Shown: positions 46,805-58,160, counted from the stretch's first letter. The stretch is DNA of 64,000 nucleotides from Vitellaria paradoxa (GCA_019916065.1 JAINTL010000101.1:62001-126000); one strand, 5' to 3'. Notes: generated from the sequence alone by a model not told the origin. Numbers and translations: made by a program.

Positions 46805-49800
46805 ATTTCGGGGCTTGGAATGTAAGAGGCCTCAATTGGCCCTTAAAACTAGCTGAAGTTAGGAAATTGATCAAGAACTCCTCCTTCAACCTAGTTGGCC
46901 TTCTTGAAACCAAGGTACAAAGTTGTAATGTAGAAAAAGTTTGCAAGTCTATAAACCCTTCTTTTTGCTATGTGGGGAATCACTCCAATGATACACCTGC
47001 TAGAATCTTGTTTTTGTGGGATCCTTCAATTGTCAAAGTTCAAATTATTGCAAGCACTAGTCAATCAATCTTTTGCCATATTGCTTACCATGCAATTTCA
47101 ATTGAATTTTTTGCAACTCTTGTGTATGCCTCAAATGATAAGGCAACTAGAGAGCTTTTGTGGAAAGATCTTCAAGCTAATTATGACATGATTGGGACAG
47201 CTTCTCCTTGGATCATCTTGGGTGATTTCAATGTAGTTAAAGATGGAAAAGAGAAGAGAGGAGGTAGGGGAATTGATAAAAATGCAGTGAATAGCTTTAA
47301 TTCATGCCTTGAAGCTGTTGAAATGGTTGACTTAAGATTCTCTGGATGCTACTATACATGGAGCAACAAACAAGAAGATGGAAGTAGTATCTTTAGCAAG
47401 CTTGATAGAGCACTTGTGAATGAAAAATGGCTTACTTGCTTCCCAAATTCAGAAGCCTTCTTCCCTAATGCTTGTACCTCGGATCATAGCCCCATTATTG
47501 TAAGCATTCGGCCCAATGTCCCAACCGGTAAGAAGCCTTTTAAGTTCTTCAATTATTGGTTAAAGAACAAGGAGTTTAACAAAGTGGTAGAAGAAGCATG
47601 GAGTATAAGAGTTTCGGGCACCCCTATGTTTAAGCTAGCTTCCAAGCTCAAGTCACTTAAGGAGTCTCTAAAGGCATTCAACTTCAAGCATTATGGAGGG
47701 ATCTCGGTCAAAGTCAATGAAGCTAAAGCCAAACTTGAAGCCATCCAATACGAATTGCAACTCAAGTCTAGCCCCAATCTCCTTGAAGAAGAAAGCAAAG
47801 CTCTTGAAGACTACTTGCACCTTGCTCAAGCCGAGGAGGCCTTTTACAAGCAAAAAGCTAGAGACAATTTGATAAGGCTAGGGGACCAAAACACTGCCTA
47901 CTTTCATAGAAAAGTAAAGGGCCATTGTTCAAGAAACAAGATTCTTTCAATTCAAGATGATCTTGGCATAAGGATTGAAGATTATGGTAAGGTCAAAGAA
48001 ATTTTTGTTGATTACTACAAGAGGCTTTTGGGAACTCCCTTCCAATATCCGCAAGATGCAAAGGCATATGTGGATAGCATCATGCACACATCCTTGCCAT
48101 CACAACTCCTAGACTCTCTTGAGGATGAAGTCTCGGATGAGGAGATAAAGGCTACTCTCTTCTCTTTGCCAAGTCACAAAGCTCCTGGACCTGATGGATA
48201 CACTCCCTATTTCTTCAAGAAGACTTGGAACATTGTTGGGGAAGACTTTACAAATGCTATCAAGTCTTTCTTCAGTTCGGGTAAGCTCCTAAAGATGATC
48301 AACACCACAAGCATTGCCCTAATCCCTAAAGTCCCTAATCCAAGCAAGGTAGCTGATTATAGACCCATTTCTTGTTGCAATACAATTTACAAATGCATTT
48401 CTAAAATCATTGCTAATCGGCTTATGAAGCTTATGCCCCTGATGATTAGTTCTTCCCAAGCAGCTTTTATTAAAGGTAGAAGCATCTCAGACCAAGTCCT
48501 TCTCATGCAAGAACTTGTAAGAAACTACCATAGGCAAAACACATCCCCAAGGAGTGCTCTCAAAATTGACCTTATGAAGGCTTTTGATTCGGTGTCATGG
48601 GACCTTATTATGGATATTTTGCAAGCCTTTCAGCTACCAAGCAAATTTGTGGGCTGGATAAGAGAATGTATTACTACCCCTCAATTCTCCATATCTATGA
48701 ATGGAGTACTTGAAGGGTTCTTTCATGGTGCCAAAGGCCTTCGCCAAGGTGATCCACTTTCCCCTTATCTCTTTCTCATTGCCATGGAGTTCTTCACAAG
48801 ATTATTCAACAAGAAGATTGAAGGAAGTGAATTTACTTACCACCCGAAGTGCATGGTTCCCCAAATCAATCACATATACTTTGCAGATGACTTATTCATT
48901 CTTTGTACTCCTAATGATATCTCTTTTCAGATTGTTCATCAAGCCCTCCAAGAATTTCACAAATATTCGGGATTGCAGCCCAATGGGACCAAAAGCAAAG
49001 TCTACATGGCAGGTGTTAGCAACCAAAGAAAACTCCAACTATGCTCAATACTCGGATTTCAGCTTGGAGAGCTTCCCGTGAAGTACCTAGGTGTTCCACT
49101 CATCTCAACAAAGCTAAAGTATGAAGACTGCATGGAGCTCATTGACAAGGTCACCAAGAAAGTCAAGAGCTGGACTGCAAAATGCCTATCCTATGCGGGT
49201 AGATTGGTTCTAATCAAATCTGTTCTGTTCAGTTTGCAAGTTTATTGGAGCATCCACTTTATACTCCCAAAAAGAATTTGCAATGCCATAGAACAAGTCC
49301 TAAGGAGATACCTATGGTCGGGTTCTGAGCTAAAACAATGGGGAAGCAAGGTTGCATGGAATGAAATTTGCAAGCCAAAGAAGGAAGGAGGTCTAGGAAT
49401 AAGGAGACTTGAAGAATGGAACAAAGCATCCATGATGAGGCACATTTGGGCACTATGCACTAAAAGGTCTTCCCTTTGGGTTGAATGGTGTCACATTAAC
49501 CTCCTTAAGGGGAAATGTTTTTGGGAGATCAAGAAGCCATCCGATTGCTCATGGACTTGGGGGAAACTACTCAAACTTAGAGAGGAGGTCATTCGCTTAT
49601 CCAAATATAAGGTCGGGCAAGGTAACTCAATTTCTTTATGGTACTCAAATTGGCATCCTCTTGGGCCTTTAATTCCTAAATATGGTCCTAGGATTGCTTA
49701 TGATGCGGGGCTACCTACAAATGCAAGGGTAGACCGAATAGTTGCAAATGGGGAATGGAAGTGGCCTTTTCCTTGCACTTGGGAGTTAAGGGAAATAATC

Positions 49801-50436
49801 CTTGAGCATCCTCCTAACTACAAGCCGAGCACCACCCTGGAAGATAAGCTTATATGGAGTGTTTCCAAGAATGAAATATATGGTGTAGCTGCAACATGGA
49901 ATGCCATCCGCGAAAAAAGCAACAAGGTACCTTGGCATCACTTGATTTGGTTCAATCAACATATTCCTAGACATAGTTTCATTCTTTGGCTTGCCATTAG
50001 AGAAAGACTTTACACCAAAGATAGAATGGTTAATTGGGGAATGAGCATTGATCCAACTTGTGTATTATGTGGAAATGAACTTGAAACCGTGGATCATATT
50101 TTCTTCAAGTGCACACTTGCGGCTGAGTTGAGAACCATCATTCTAAGGAAATGCTCTATTGTCAAACCAACACAACCTTGGAAAAGGGAAGTTGCTTGGG
50201 CCATGGGCAAATTTAGTGGGAAGCAACCCTGCTGTGTGCTCTACAAGCTTGCTTGGGCCGGTTTGGTTTATCACATTTGGGAAGAAAGGAACAAGAGAAT
50301 CTTCAAAAGGCAATCTACACCTATGGCAGCCATTGTCCATGGAATCCAAAATGAAGTTAGAAGAAAGTTATCCCAATCTCATGTCATGTTGGCTAACGTA
50401 AATTCTATTTTGCTTAATAGTTGGGGAATCCACTAG
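46801..50436 (+). CDS. LINE ORF2: endonuclease-reverse transcriptase, intact
   Basis: 1211 residues without a stop, the only long intact frame in the window. Order: APE-type endonuclease about residues 1-235 (WNVRGLN, LLETKV, WIILGDFNVV, KLDRALVN, SDHSPI); reverse transcriptase about 450-760 (HKAPGPDGYTPYFFKKTW, DYRPISCCNTIYKCISKII, SQAAFIKGRSISD, KIDLMKAFDSVSW, GLRQGDPLSPYLF, catalytic YFADD at 693-697); zinc-binding zf-RVT about 1010-1105 (CVLCGNELETVDHIFFKC at about 1087-1104). It nicks target DNA and copies the element RNA in the nucleus. The ATG overlaps the ORF1 stop as ATGA (46801-46804), suggesting termination-reinitiation. No RNase H domain seen after the zinc domain. Looks catalytically competent by motif. 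Confidence 0.95.
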   Translation: MNFGAWNVRGLNWPLKLAEVRKLIKNSSFNLVGLLETKVQSCNVEKVCKSINPSFCYVGNHSNDTPARILFLWDPSIVKVQIIASTSQSIFCHIAYHAISIEFFATLVYASNDKATRELLWKDLQANYDMIGTASPWIILGDFNVVKDGKEKRGGRGIDKNAVNSFNSCLEAVEMVDLRFSGCYYTWSNKQEDGSSIFSKLDRALVNEKWLTCFPNSEAFFPNACTSDHSPIIVSIRPNVPTGKKPFKFFNYWLKNKEFNKVVEEAWSIRVSGTPMFKLASKLKSLKESLKAFNFKHYGGISVKVNEAKAKLEAIQYELQLKSSPNLLEEESKALEDYLHLAQAEEAFYKQKARDNLIRLGDQNTAYFHRKVKGHCSRNKILSIQDDLGIRIEDYGKVKEIFVDYYKRLLGTPFQYPQDAKAYVDSIMHTSLPSQLLDSLEDEVSDEEIKATLFSLPSHKAPGPDGYTPYFFKKTWNIVGEDFTNAIKSFFSSGKLLKMINTTSIALIPKVPNPSKVADYRPISCCNTIYKCISKIIANRLMKLMPLMISSSQAAFIKGRSISDQVLLMQELVRNYHRQNTSPRSALKIDLMKAFDSVSWDLIMDILQAFQLPSKFVGWIRECITTPQFSISMNGVLEGFFHGAKGLRQGDPLSPYLFLIAMEFFTRLFNKKIEGSEFTYHPKCMVPQINHIYFADDLFILCTPNDISFQIVHQALQEFHKYSGLQPNGTKSKVYMAGVSNQRKLQLCSILGFQLGELPVKYLGVPLISTKLKYEDCMELIDKVTKKVKSWTAKCLSYAGRLVLIKSVLFSLQVYWSIHFILPKRICNAIEQVLRRYLWSGSELKQWGSKVAWNEICKPKKEGGLGIRRLEEWNKASMMRHIWALCTKRSSLWVEWCHINLLKGKCFWEIKKPSDCSWTWGKLLKLREEVIRLSKYKVGQGNSISLWYSNWHPLGPLIPKYGPRIAYDAGLPTNARVDRIVANGEWKWPFPCTWELREIILEHPPNYKPSTTLEDKLIWSVSKNEIYGVAATWNAIREKSNKVPWHHLIWFNQHIPRHSFILWLAIRERLYTKDRMVNWGMSIDPTCVLCGNELETVDHIFFKCTLAAELRTIILRKCSIVKPTQPWKREVAWAMGKFSGKQPCCVLYKLAWAGLVYHIWEERNKRIFKRQSTPMAAIVHGIQNEVRRKLSQSHVMLANVNSILLNSWGIH

Positions 50437-50659
50437 TTGTTATATAATTGCACCACGGGGGAATGCCCCCAAGACATTGTACATAATTTCCTGTTAATCC
50501 AAAATACGCTTACTTACCAAAAAAAAAAAAAAATTATTGGATTAGAGTAATTTAGGTAGTTTTCCTATTCTGCAGCTAATGTTGAGTGTATATAAACAGC
50601 CTTATATAGATCAATGAAAAGTACAGAAATTTTTTCTTTCAATTTTCTTTCTTTCCACA

Positions 50660-50672
50660 TGGTATCAGAGCA
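50660..50672 (+). promoter_or_regulatory. Primer-binding site of copia C
   Basis: TGGTATCAGAGCA immediately after the 5' LTR, complementary to the 3' end of plant initiator tRNA-Met. Confidence 0.92.
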
Positions 50673-51384
50673 TTAAGTTCTCTGGGCAAAATATTTTCTT
50701 TTACCTATTTGGCCTTTATTGCCAGACATTTTTTTCTTTTACAGCCTTAATTGCTGTTAGGGCTTGATCGCCGGCAGTTCAGTTCCGAACATCGACTGAT
50801 TCTCAGTCACGGTTAATTCCATCGGTGTTGATCCCTTTCATTGGCGTCAATTTCTTTCGACCGATCTACAGTTCTGATTACCTGTCGGTTGACGAAGGTA
50901 GCTAAGCTCCAGCCATCGATCGAATCATCAGAACCAGAGTCGATCGACGTTGATTGCTCATTCACTGACCAGGTTCCGTTAACTGTTAAAGCGAAACCTG
51001 GCCAACTGCTGTTTGCCTTGTTCGTTGACTGGTCCCGTCGCTAATCGACCGGTGAAGAGAAACCTCGCCGATTAATGGAAGCACTCCGTGCGCTCTCTCT
51101 TCGCGATCGGTCTTTGCGATCGATCTCTCTCTTCGCGATCGTAGTCTCTGTGATCGATCTCTCTCTTTGTGATCAGTCTTGCTGCTTTGCGATTCTCGCA
51201 ATTGGTCTTCTGTCCTGGTTGGTCGGAACCCTAGTCGACAGGAAGTAGGTTGCTTTCTCATCGTCAGCCACTGTTGGTGTAATTGCTGCTGATCTCCAGA
51301 TTGGTGTTAAGGGTGTTCCGCCTCTAACCGTGGGTCAGATTGGTAAGGCTGATATCAGATCAATCAATTTGGTTCTTTATTAAT
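50673..51384 (+). other. Untranslated leader of copia C
   Basis: Between primer site and the gag ATG at 51385. Rich in CGATC/GATCG text (for example 51100-51180, repeated 'cgatctctct'), with a small internal tandem pattern. No protein expected. Confidence 0.6.
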
Positions 51385-52746
51385 ATGTCAGAAATAAAAG
51401 ATACTGCTATGGCCACCCAGCCTCTTGCTCAGATTGGAGAGTTACAACAGATCCAAGCTACATATCGATTAAATGGAAGGAACTACTTGAAATGGTCCCA
51501 ACTTATTTGAACCCTTTTGAAAGGTAAGGGTAAGATAAGTTATCTCATAGGATCAGGGCCAAAGCCAAGCGATCCTAAATTTGAGGCCTGGGACGAGAAA
51601 GATTCAATGATTATGGCATGGTTATGGAATTCTATGACTCCTGAGATAAGTGATACCTGTATGTTTTTGGCCACTGCAAAGGATATCTGGGAAGCTGTTC
51701 AACAAACGTATTCAAAAGCTAGAGATGCGGCTCAGGTGTACGAGATCAAAGTTAAGACTGCAGCAACAAAACAGGGAAGCACATCTATCACGGAGTATGC
51801 TAATATATTGAAAAATCAGTGGCAAGAACTTGATCATTACCAATGTATTAAGACGAAGTGCCCTGAAGATGCAGTAGTTCTCAAGTACTACATTGAGAAA
51901 GATCGAGTATATGACTTCCTTGTCGGGCTTAATATTGAATTTGATCAAGTTCGAATTCAAATCCTTGGTAAGGATGAAGTTCCTTCTCTGAACGAAGTGA
52001 TTTCTATTGTTCGAGCAGAAGAGAGCAGGAGAGGAGTCATGCTTCAACCTCAGACCCTAGAAGGCTCGCCTATGGTTGCTAGCAGAGGAAATCCCAAAGC
52101 CAGCTTGGAGCAATTAGTAGCATCTGAGAATGGGAGAGCAGATCTATCAATGAAACAAAACCGGGGCAACAAGGATAGTTTATGGTGTACCCACTGCAAG
52201 AAACCAAGATACACTCGGGAGATGTGTTGGAGGCTTCATGGAAAACCCCCTAGTAAAGAGTGGGGAAATAGAGGGGGACAGAAGAAAAACAGTGGGCATG
52301 CAAACATGACCATGGTGCAGCAAAGTGAGACAAAAACTCAGGAGCAAGCTGATTTTAATCGGGAGGAGATCGAGAAGTTGAAAGCTTTACTTGGAACACT
52401 TGAAAAACCCTCAGGTACCTGCTCTCTGGCACATTCAGATAAGCTTCCTGTTTTCGTTGGATTGCATGTCTCGGATGAAGCCTTTGCCAGTTCTTGGGTC
52501 CTAGACTCGGGGGCCACTGATCACATGACACACTCCTCACAAAAATTTCAAACATATAACCCTTGTTCGAGCACTCGGAAAATTGCTACAGCAGATGGTT
52601 CATTAACCACAGTAGCTGGTCTAGGCGATATTCGAGTCAATGACTCAATTGTCCTACAAAATGTTCTTCATGTTCCCAAGCTGTCTACTAATCTTATTTC
52701 TATACAAAAACTTGCTCAAGATTTGTGTTGCAAATGTCATTTTTAA
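51385..52746 (+). pseudogene. Copia C gag and protease
   Basis: Starts MSEIKDTAMATQPLAQIGEL. The conserved YRLNGRNYLKWSQLI block ends in TGA (51508-51510), probably from an arginine codon, then TLLKGKGKISYLIG, MAWLWNSMTPEIS, LATAKDIWEAVQQTYS, KNQWQELDHYQ (UBN2 gag). The zinc knuckle CTHCKKPRYTREMC has tyrosine where the CCHC histidine belongs. Protease WVLDSGATDHMTHSS at about 52496 and VLHVPKLSTNLIS follow in frame. A 1-bp gain in a T run near 52740 shifts the frame before integrase. Confidence 0.9.
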
Positions 52747-54016
52747 CTCCACTAATTGTATATTTCAGGACCGGGATTCGGGGAAGACGATTGGACGTGC
52801 TAAGGAACGAGATGGACTTTATTATCTCGAGATACAAAGCAATCCGAAGGACAACAAAAGTAAACCTTCCCTATCATTTCTTTCTGAGCATTGTTTATCC
52901 AGTAAAGAAAAGGTCTCGTTGTATCATCGTAGACTAGGGCACCTATCATTTATGACTCTTAAAATCTTATTTCCTTCTCTGTGTAAGGGGTTAGAGATTG
53001 AGAATTTTCAATGTGATGTGTGCGAGTTTGCGAAACACAAACGTGTACCTTTTCCTATCAGTAATAAAAGAAGTTCAATTCCTTTTTATCTTATTCACAG
53101 TGATATTTGGGGACCTTCTCCTATTCCTAATATTTCTGGTGCTCGATGGTTTGTGTCATTCATTGATGATTGCACTAGAGTCTCTTGGATTTTCTTACTC
53201 AAAAACAAGTCTGATGTGAGTTTTGTTCTCCCAAATTTCCATGTCATGATACAAAATCAATTTGGTGTCAAAATCAAACGTTTTCGTTCTAACAATGCAA
53301 GGGATTACTTTAATCAAACCTTGACTCCATTTTTCCAAAGGGAAGGGATAATTCATAAATCCTCATGTGTCAACACTCCACAACAAAATGGAGTCGCTGA
53401 AAGAAAGAATGGTCATTTGCTTGACACGACTCGAGCTTTCTTATTTCAAAACAATGTGCCTAAGTATTATTGGGGGGAAGCAGTTCTTACATCTGCTTAT
53501 CTCATAAATAGGTTACCTTCTAGAGTATTGAATTTTCAAAGTCCTATGGAAATGCTTTCACAATTCTATCCTGACTTGCGTACTTCCAATCGTCTCATCC
53601 CTAAAATATTTGGGTGTGTATCATTTGTCCATGTTCACAATTTAAACAGGGGTAAACTAGATCCTCAGGCAATCAAATGTGTTTTTGTAGGATATTCTCC
53701 AACTCAAAAGGGTTATAAGTGCTACCATCCACCTTGCAAGAAATTCTATACCTCTGCAGATGTCACTTTTCATGAACATGAATCTTATTTTTCCACTCCT
53801 TATCTTCAGGGGGAGAATCTAAACATAGAAGATAAGGATTTCTTTCTTCTTGAGCTTTCTTCATTGCCCAACATTGTGCCATCTAATGAACCTGCCTTTG
53901 AACCTGAACATGCTCCTGTTTCTATTCCTACTGAACATGCCACTGAACCAGTTCCTGCTGAACATGCCACTGAACCAGTTCCTGCTGAACATGCCCCTGA
54001 AACTGTTTCTGCTTAG
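52747..54016 (+). pseudogene. Copia C integrase
   Basis: After the frameshift: FQDRDSGKTIGRAKERDGLY, HHCC domain LYHRRLGHLSFMTLKILF and CDVCEFAKHKRVPFP, then core HSDIWGPSP, RFRSNNARDYF, NGVAERKN. The second catalytic acid is asparagine (RSNNA where other copia elements in this window read RSDNA/RTDNG/KSDNA), which should abolish strand transfer. Hinge AIKCVFVGYSPTQKGYKCY. The C-terminal tail has a three-fold EHATEPVPA-like repeat before a stop at 54014-54016. Confidence 0.9.
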
Positions 54017-54019
54017 TTG

Positions 54020-55815
54020 CCTCGGTTTGCTAATATGTACTCGAGGAAGAAGTATTCAGTCCCGGAACTTGCGCCGATCCAATAATCTGACTCGACTTCT
54101 GGAAATGAGGTAACAATTTCTGATTTACCTTTGCAAACCGAGTCAGAAAAATAACTCTTGTAACAACTCAGATCAGGATCTTCCTATTGCAATTAGGAAA
54201 GGAACCAGGAAATGTACCAAAACCCCATTATATCCGCTCTCTAATGTTGTATCACTTGAGAAATTTTCACCTTCACATAAAAGTTTCCTTGCGAGTCTCA
54301 ACAACATTTCCATTCCAACCACATTATTTGAGGCATTATCTAATGAAAATTGGAAGCAAGCTATGAATGCAGAGATGGAGGCCTTAGAAAAAAATAATAC
54401 ATGGGAGCTGGTGAATCTACCTACAGGAAAAAAACCTGTGGGCTGTAAATGGGTGTATACAGTGAAATATTGAGTAGATGGTCACTAGAAAGGTACAAGG
54501 CAACATTAGTAGCCGAGGGATATACACAGACATATGGTGTGGACTATCAAGAAACTTTTGCTCTTGTAGCCAAAATGAATACTGTCAGAGTTTTGTTGGC
54601 ACTGGCGGTGAATTATGATTGGGGGCTGCAACAATTTGATGTGAAAAATGCATTCTTGCATGGAGATCTTGAAGAGGAGATTTATATGAAAATCTCACCT
54701 GGATTTGGAAATAATGTAGCTAATAATCAAGTGTGTAGATTGAAGAAAGCTTTGTATGGGCTCAAACAATCTCCAAGGGCATGGTTTGAAAGATTTGCAA
54801 CAGTTATGACAAGCATAGGATACAAACAAAGTCAAGGGGATCATACATTATTTGTCAAGCACTCAAGCTCAGGGGGTGTCGCAGCTCTTCTAGTATATGT
54901 GGACGATATAATTGTAACCGGAAATGATGAGGGGGAGAGAGCATCTTTAAGGCAATGTTTGGCCAAAGAATTCGAGATCAAAGAATTAGGGAGGCTAAAA
55001 TACTTCCTAGGGATTGAAGTTGCGCACTCATGGATCTACTGAAAGAAACTGGAAAATTGGCAGGCAAACCAGCAAGTACACCAATAGACCCCAATTACAA
55101 GCTTGGAGAAGCCAAGGAAGATGATTCAGTTGACAAGGAGATGTATCAACGTCTGGTAGGAAGACTTATTTATCATTCTCACACAAGACTAGATATAGCT
55201 TATGCAGTCAGTGTGATCAGTTAGTTTATGCACAACCCTAAGGAAGTCCACATGCAAGCTGCAAATCGAGTTCTACAGTAACTTAAAGGAACTCCAGGTA
55301 AAAGGATTTTGTTCAAAAAGAGCACAAGGTTGATACTTGAAGCTTATACAGATGCAGACTATGCTGGATCAGTAATTGACAAAAGGTCAACTTCTGGTTA
55401 TTGCACATTTGTTGGCGGAAATCTTGTGACATGGAAAAGTAAGAAACAAAAGGTGGTGGCAAGATCAAGTGCTGAAGCAGAATTTAGAGCAATAGCTCAG
55501 GGTGTTTGTGAATTGTTGTGGCTGAAAATCATCCTAGGAGACTTGAAAATTCAATGGGATGGCCCTATGAGACTTTATTGTGACAACAAATCTACAATTA
55601 GCATAGCACATAATCCTGTGCAACATGATCGAACGAAACATATTGAAGTTGACCGACACTTCATCAAAGAGAAGTTAGACAGTGGTTTGATTTATACACC
55701 TTACATGTTTTCTGATCAGCAACTTGCAGATGTGCTTACCAAAGGCTTGAGTAGCACAAAGTTTGAAACAAATACATCCAAGCTGGGAATGAAAAATATC
55801 TATTCACCTGCTTGA
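54020..55815 (+). pseudogene. Copia C reverse transcriptase-RNase H
   Basis: Linker DLPIAIRKGTRKCTK near 54178, MNAEMEALEKNNTWELVNLP, KPVGCKWVYTVKY then TGA near 54470 and TAG near 54487. RT then continues [61 protein letters not shown]. About 40 bp are lost at 55035 (the SQRKY block), with further stops near 55222 and 55280. RNase H: AYTDADYAGSVIDKRSTSG, KKQKVVARSSAEAEF, LYCDNKSTISIAHNP, DRTKHIEVDRHFI, ADVLTKGL; stop at 55813-55815 touches the polypurine tract. Confidence 0.9.
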
Positions 55816-55822
55816 GGGGGAG

Positions 55823-56045
55823 TGTAGGAAAATATTGTAACGGTTATTCTCTCATAATTAAGGGACTTCATATTCCATAATGGAGGAATTTGAATTCCCA
55901 TAATTAAGAGATTTAATTATTATTTGATTAGAGTAATTTAGGTAGTTTTCCTATTCTGCAGCTAATGTTGAGTGTATATAAACAGCCTTATACAGATCAA
56001 TGAAAAGTATAGAAATTTTTTCTTTCAATTTTCTTTCTTTCCACA
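55823..56045 (+). repeat. 3' LTR of copia C
   Basis: 223 bp intact LTR, TATATAAAC promoter-like box near 55975. Followed by the TGATG duplication. Confidence 0.95.
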
Positions 56046-56050
56046 TGATG

Positions 56051-56244
56051 TAATATCATGTATTGTCATATAGGATTGAATGGCTAAAGATAACCTACCC
56101 CCTCAATAATACACGTGTCATGTGACTTGAACGTTTTTTTTAGTGAAGACTTTCCTTCTATGCACTTTTGATTTTTGCTTTCTTATTTTATTTTGTTTAG
56201 TAGGGGGATCAATGATACAATTAACATTAATTGCACCCTTTAAA
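56051..56244. other. Short spacer between copia C and the next repeat
   Basis: No gene or RNA recognised. Confidence 0.5.
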
Positions 56245-57345
56245 TGTGTCACACCCCCAAAATCCCGAGATCTCGAGGAGTGAGTTTCGATTGTAAAATT
56301 TAATGCACCTAGTCCATTATAGTTACTATTTATTTTTCAGAGCTAGTGACCATCCTATTCACTAATATAAATAATGGTAATGGTTATTTTATTAATAAAA
56401 TACACACCTAGGTTTAAATTAAAACCAAATAACATAAGTTTCATTTACTTGCAAAGCAATATTTTCATATACATGAACTTTTAAAGTTATCACAGTTAAG
56501 TTGTAAAAGTTGTTCAATAAAACTATAGGGTTTCAAATGGTTGTACTAGCCCTCCTAAGTCTCGGGCTTTACACTTGCAATACAGTTAGGGATGTGAGCA
56601 GAAAACCGCTTGTGCTCACGATATATAGAAATATATTTTTGTTAATGCATTTTATGAATCACATAAAATAACGAATATAGTAAGAAGTCAGTGAATACAT
56701 CAACACATAACAGGATAGGACAACATTAATTCAACCTTTCTTCATTTTTTTTTTTTTTTTTGAAGTGGGGAAGGATACTGTGCAAGACTATCCCACCATA
56801 AAGGTGGTAGTCCAAATTATTGCCAGTTTATATGTAAATATATGAGTCGTGAAGTACCCTTGTGTCGTCGTTTATAGATTCGAGTTTATGGGCCACAATG
56901 AGCCTTACCATTTTCGTCGTCGTTGTGTATTACTAGTCCACAGGCATGGTTACCCAATTTTGTGCAAGTTTGAGGTCTTTCAACCTAAAGGTATCTCATG
57001 ACAGTCCTTATTTGTATAGTGTCCTCCCTTTTCCCAAAATCAATGTTTTCTTAGATTTCACCTTTCTCTCGTTAAAGTTTACAAATAATGTCTATGAGTG
57101 AGTCATCTTTTATAATTTCTTGTCTCCATTGTCGTTACAGTTTGTTCATTTTTAATTACTATTTGTTGCACAACGAACACTTATTCATCTTATTTTTAAC
57201 ATATCATAGCATATTTCAGTATTGAATAGCAGTTCTTAGAAATCTAATCACAATTTTAGTGCCATTGAAAATTCAGTTGTAAAACTTAATATTAATTTGA
57301 TAGTGTATAAATTTTAATCCACATTTACACCTTTATTAAGTATTA
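56245..57345 (-). mobile_element. Gypsy-like LTR fragment
   Basis: Begins TGTCACACCCCCAAAATCCC, the typical start (and inverted end) of long chromovirus-type LTRs, followed by LTR-like text such as the complement of 'gtgagcacaagcgg'. No coding. The right end is not defined, and the element may extend to the inverted-end element at 57363. Orientation is guessed from comparison with the LTR at 1-2753. Confidence 0.35.
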
Positions 57346-57362
57346 TATATATAAATTATTAT

Positions 57363-57550
57363 GGGCAAATTACACCTAGACCCCTTGAACATTAGGCTAA
57401 TTACACGTAGACTCCTTGAGCATTTAAACCTTACACTTAGACCCCTTATTCCTAAATGTTTATAATACTTAGGTCCATCCATTAATTTTTTCTGTTAACT
57501 GCTTTGTAAAATGATGAAAATGCTCTTGACCCATCAATAACACTCATTCA
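57363..57550 (+). repeat. Left terminal inverted repeat
   Basis: About 190 bp; its inner third is matched in inverted form at 63940-64000. The outer part's partner lies outside the window. Possible 9-bp flank AATTATTAT at 57354-57362. Confidence 0.5.
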
Positions 57551-57788
57551 CTCCCTCTCTCTATCTCTCCAAACCCCAACCGTAACCACGACAAAGAGAA
57601 ATTGAGAATTGAAGATTTATTTGCCCCAGCTTTCACTTCTATTACTAGAATTTCATCTCTATTCGAAGCCCTAGCCTATACGTTCTTTATGTCCTATATA
57701 TATAGAACAAATTATATATATACATTATACATACATTTCAAATCCGGTTGGCTGTCATCTCCTTTCTCTGCAATCTAAACTGCAATGT

Positions 57789-58160
57789 ATGGCTGCCATC
57801 TCCTCTAGTCTCTCTTCTCCAGTGTCTGATTTCTCTTTAGCCCCTTCTCTCTCCTCCTCCATAGCCACTGATTTGAATCTCGCACACAAATACAAATTCC
57901 CCCTCTTCTCCAGTGTTTTTGGGTTTGTTGAGTTAGGGTTTCGGCAACGATGGTCGACGTTGCTTCAATGAGAGGGCAAGCAAAGCCCCACATTGAACAT
58001 TTGCAAGCAAGACAGATACCTCCTAATCACGAATATTAGTTGAAATACGAAGAAGGTTCTGATGAATGGGAGATCGCGAAGGAGACGGTGCTAGTGTGCG
58101 TTTCAGAATTCATCAGTTTCATCACCAAGGAGTATGAGTTTGGTTTGTTTGTAATTGTGT
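57789..58160 (+). other. Gene-like segment inside the MULE, product not recognised
   Basis: GC-richer than its surroundings. CT-rich leader, then GGTTTCGGCAACG and an ATG near 57950 opening MVDVASMRGQAKPHIEHLQA, with a TAG about 30 codons later, then KYEEGSDEWEIAKETVLVCV and SEFISFITKEYEFG in the same frame, fading into AT-rich intron-like sequence. It has the look of a 5' UTR plus first exon taken from a host gene. I do not recognise the family. Confidence 0.4.

Larger units (their letters stand above)
44595..50532 (+). mobile_element. Full-length plant L1 LINE inside the copia C LTR
   Basis: Flanked by an identical 18-bp duplication attattggattagagtaa (44577-44594 and 50533-50550). Starts with a 50-bp CT-rich leader, then ORF1 and ORF2, a short 3' UTR and a poly(A) tail (from about 50519). 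The perfect duplication, complete 5' end and undamaged ORF2 point to a recent insertion, later than copia C. A truncated relative with the same kind of ORF1 lies at 24229-26725. Confidence 0.95.
44481..50659 (+). repeat. 5' LTR of copia C, split by the LINE
   Basis: Left part 44481-44594, right part 50551-50659; together 223 bp, exactly the length of the 3' LTR once one 18-bp duplication copy is ignored. Confidence 0.95.
44481..56045 (+). mobile_element. Ty1/copia LTR retrotransposon C
   Basis: LTRs of 223 bp: 5' LTR 44481-44594 plus 50551-50659 (split by a LINE) and 3' LTR 55823-56045, both TGTAGGAAAA...TTTCCACA, differing at about five sites. Flanked by TGATG (44476-44480, 56046-56050). 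Primer site TGGTATCAGAGCA at 50660-50672; polypurine tract GAGGGGGAG at 55814-55822 directly after the pol stop. Without the LINE and its extra duplication it is about 5.6 kb. gag-pol has nonsense and frameshift changes. Confidence 0.96.
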
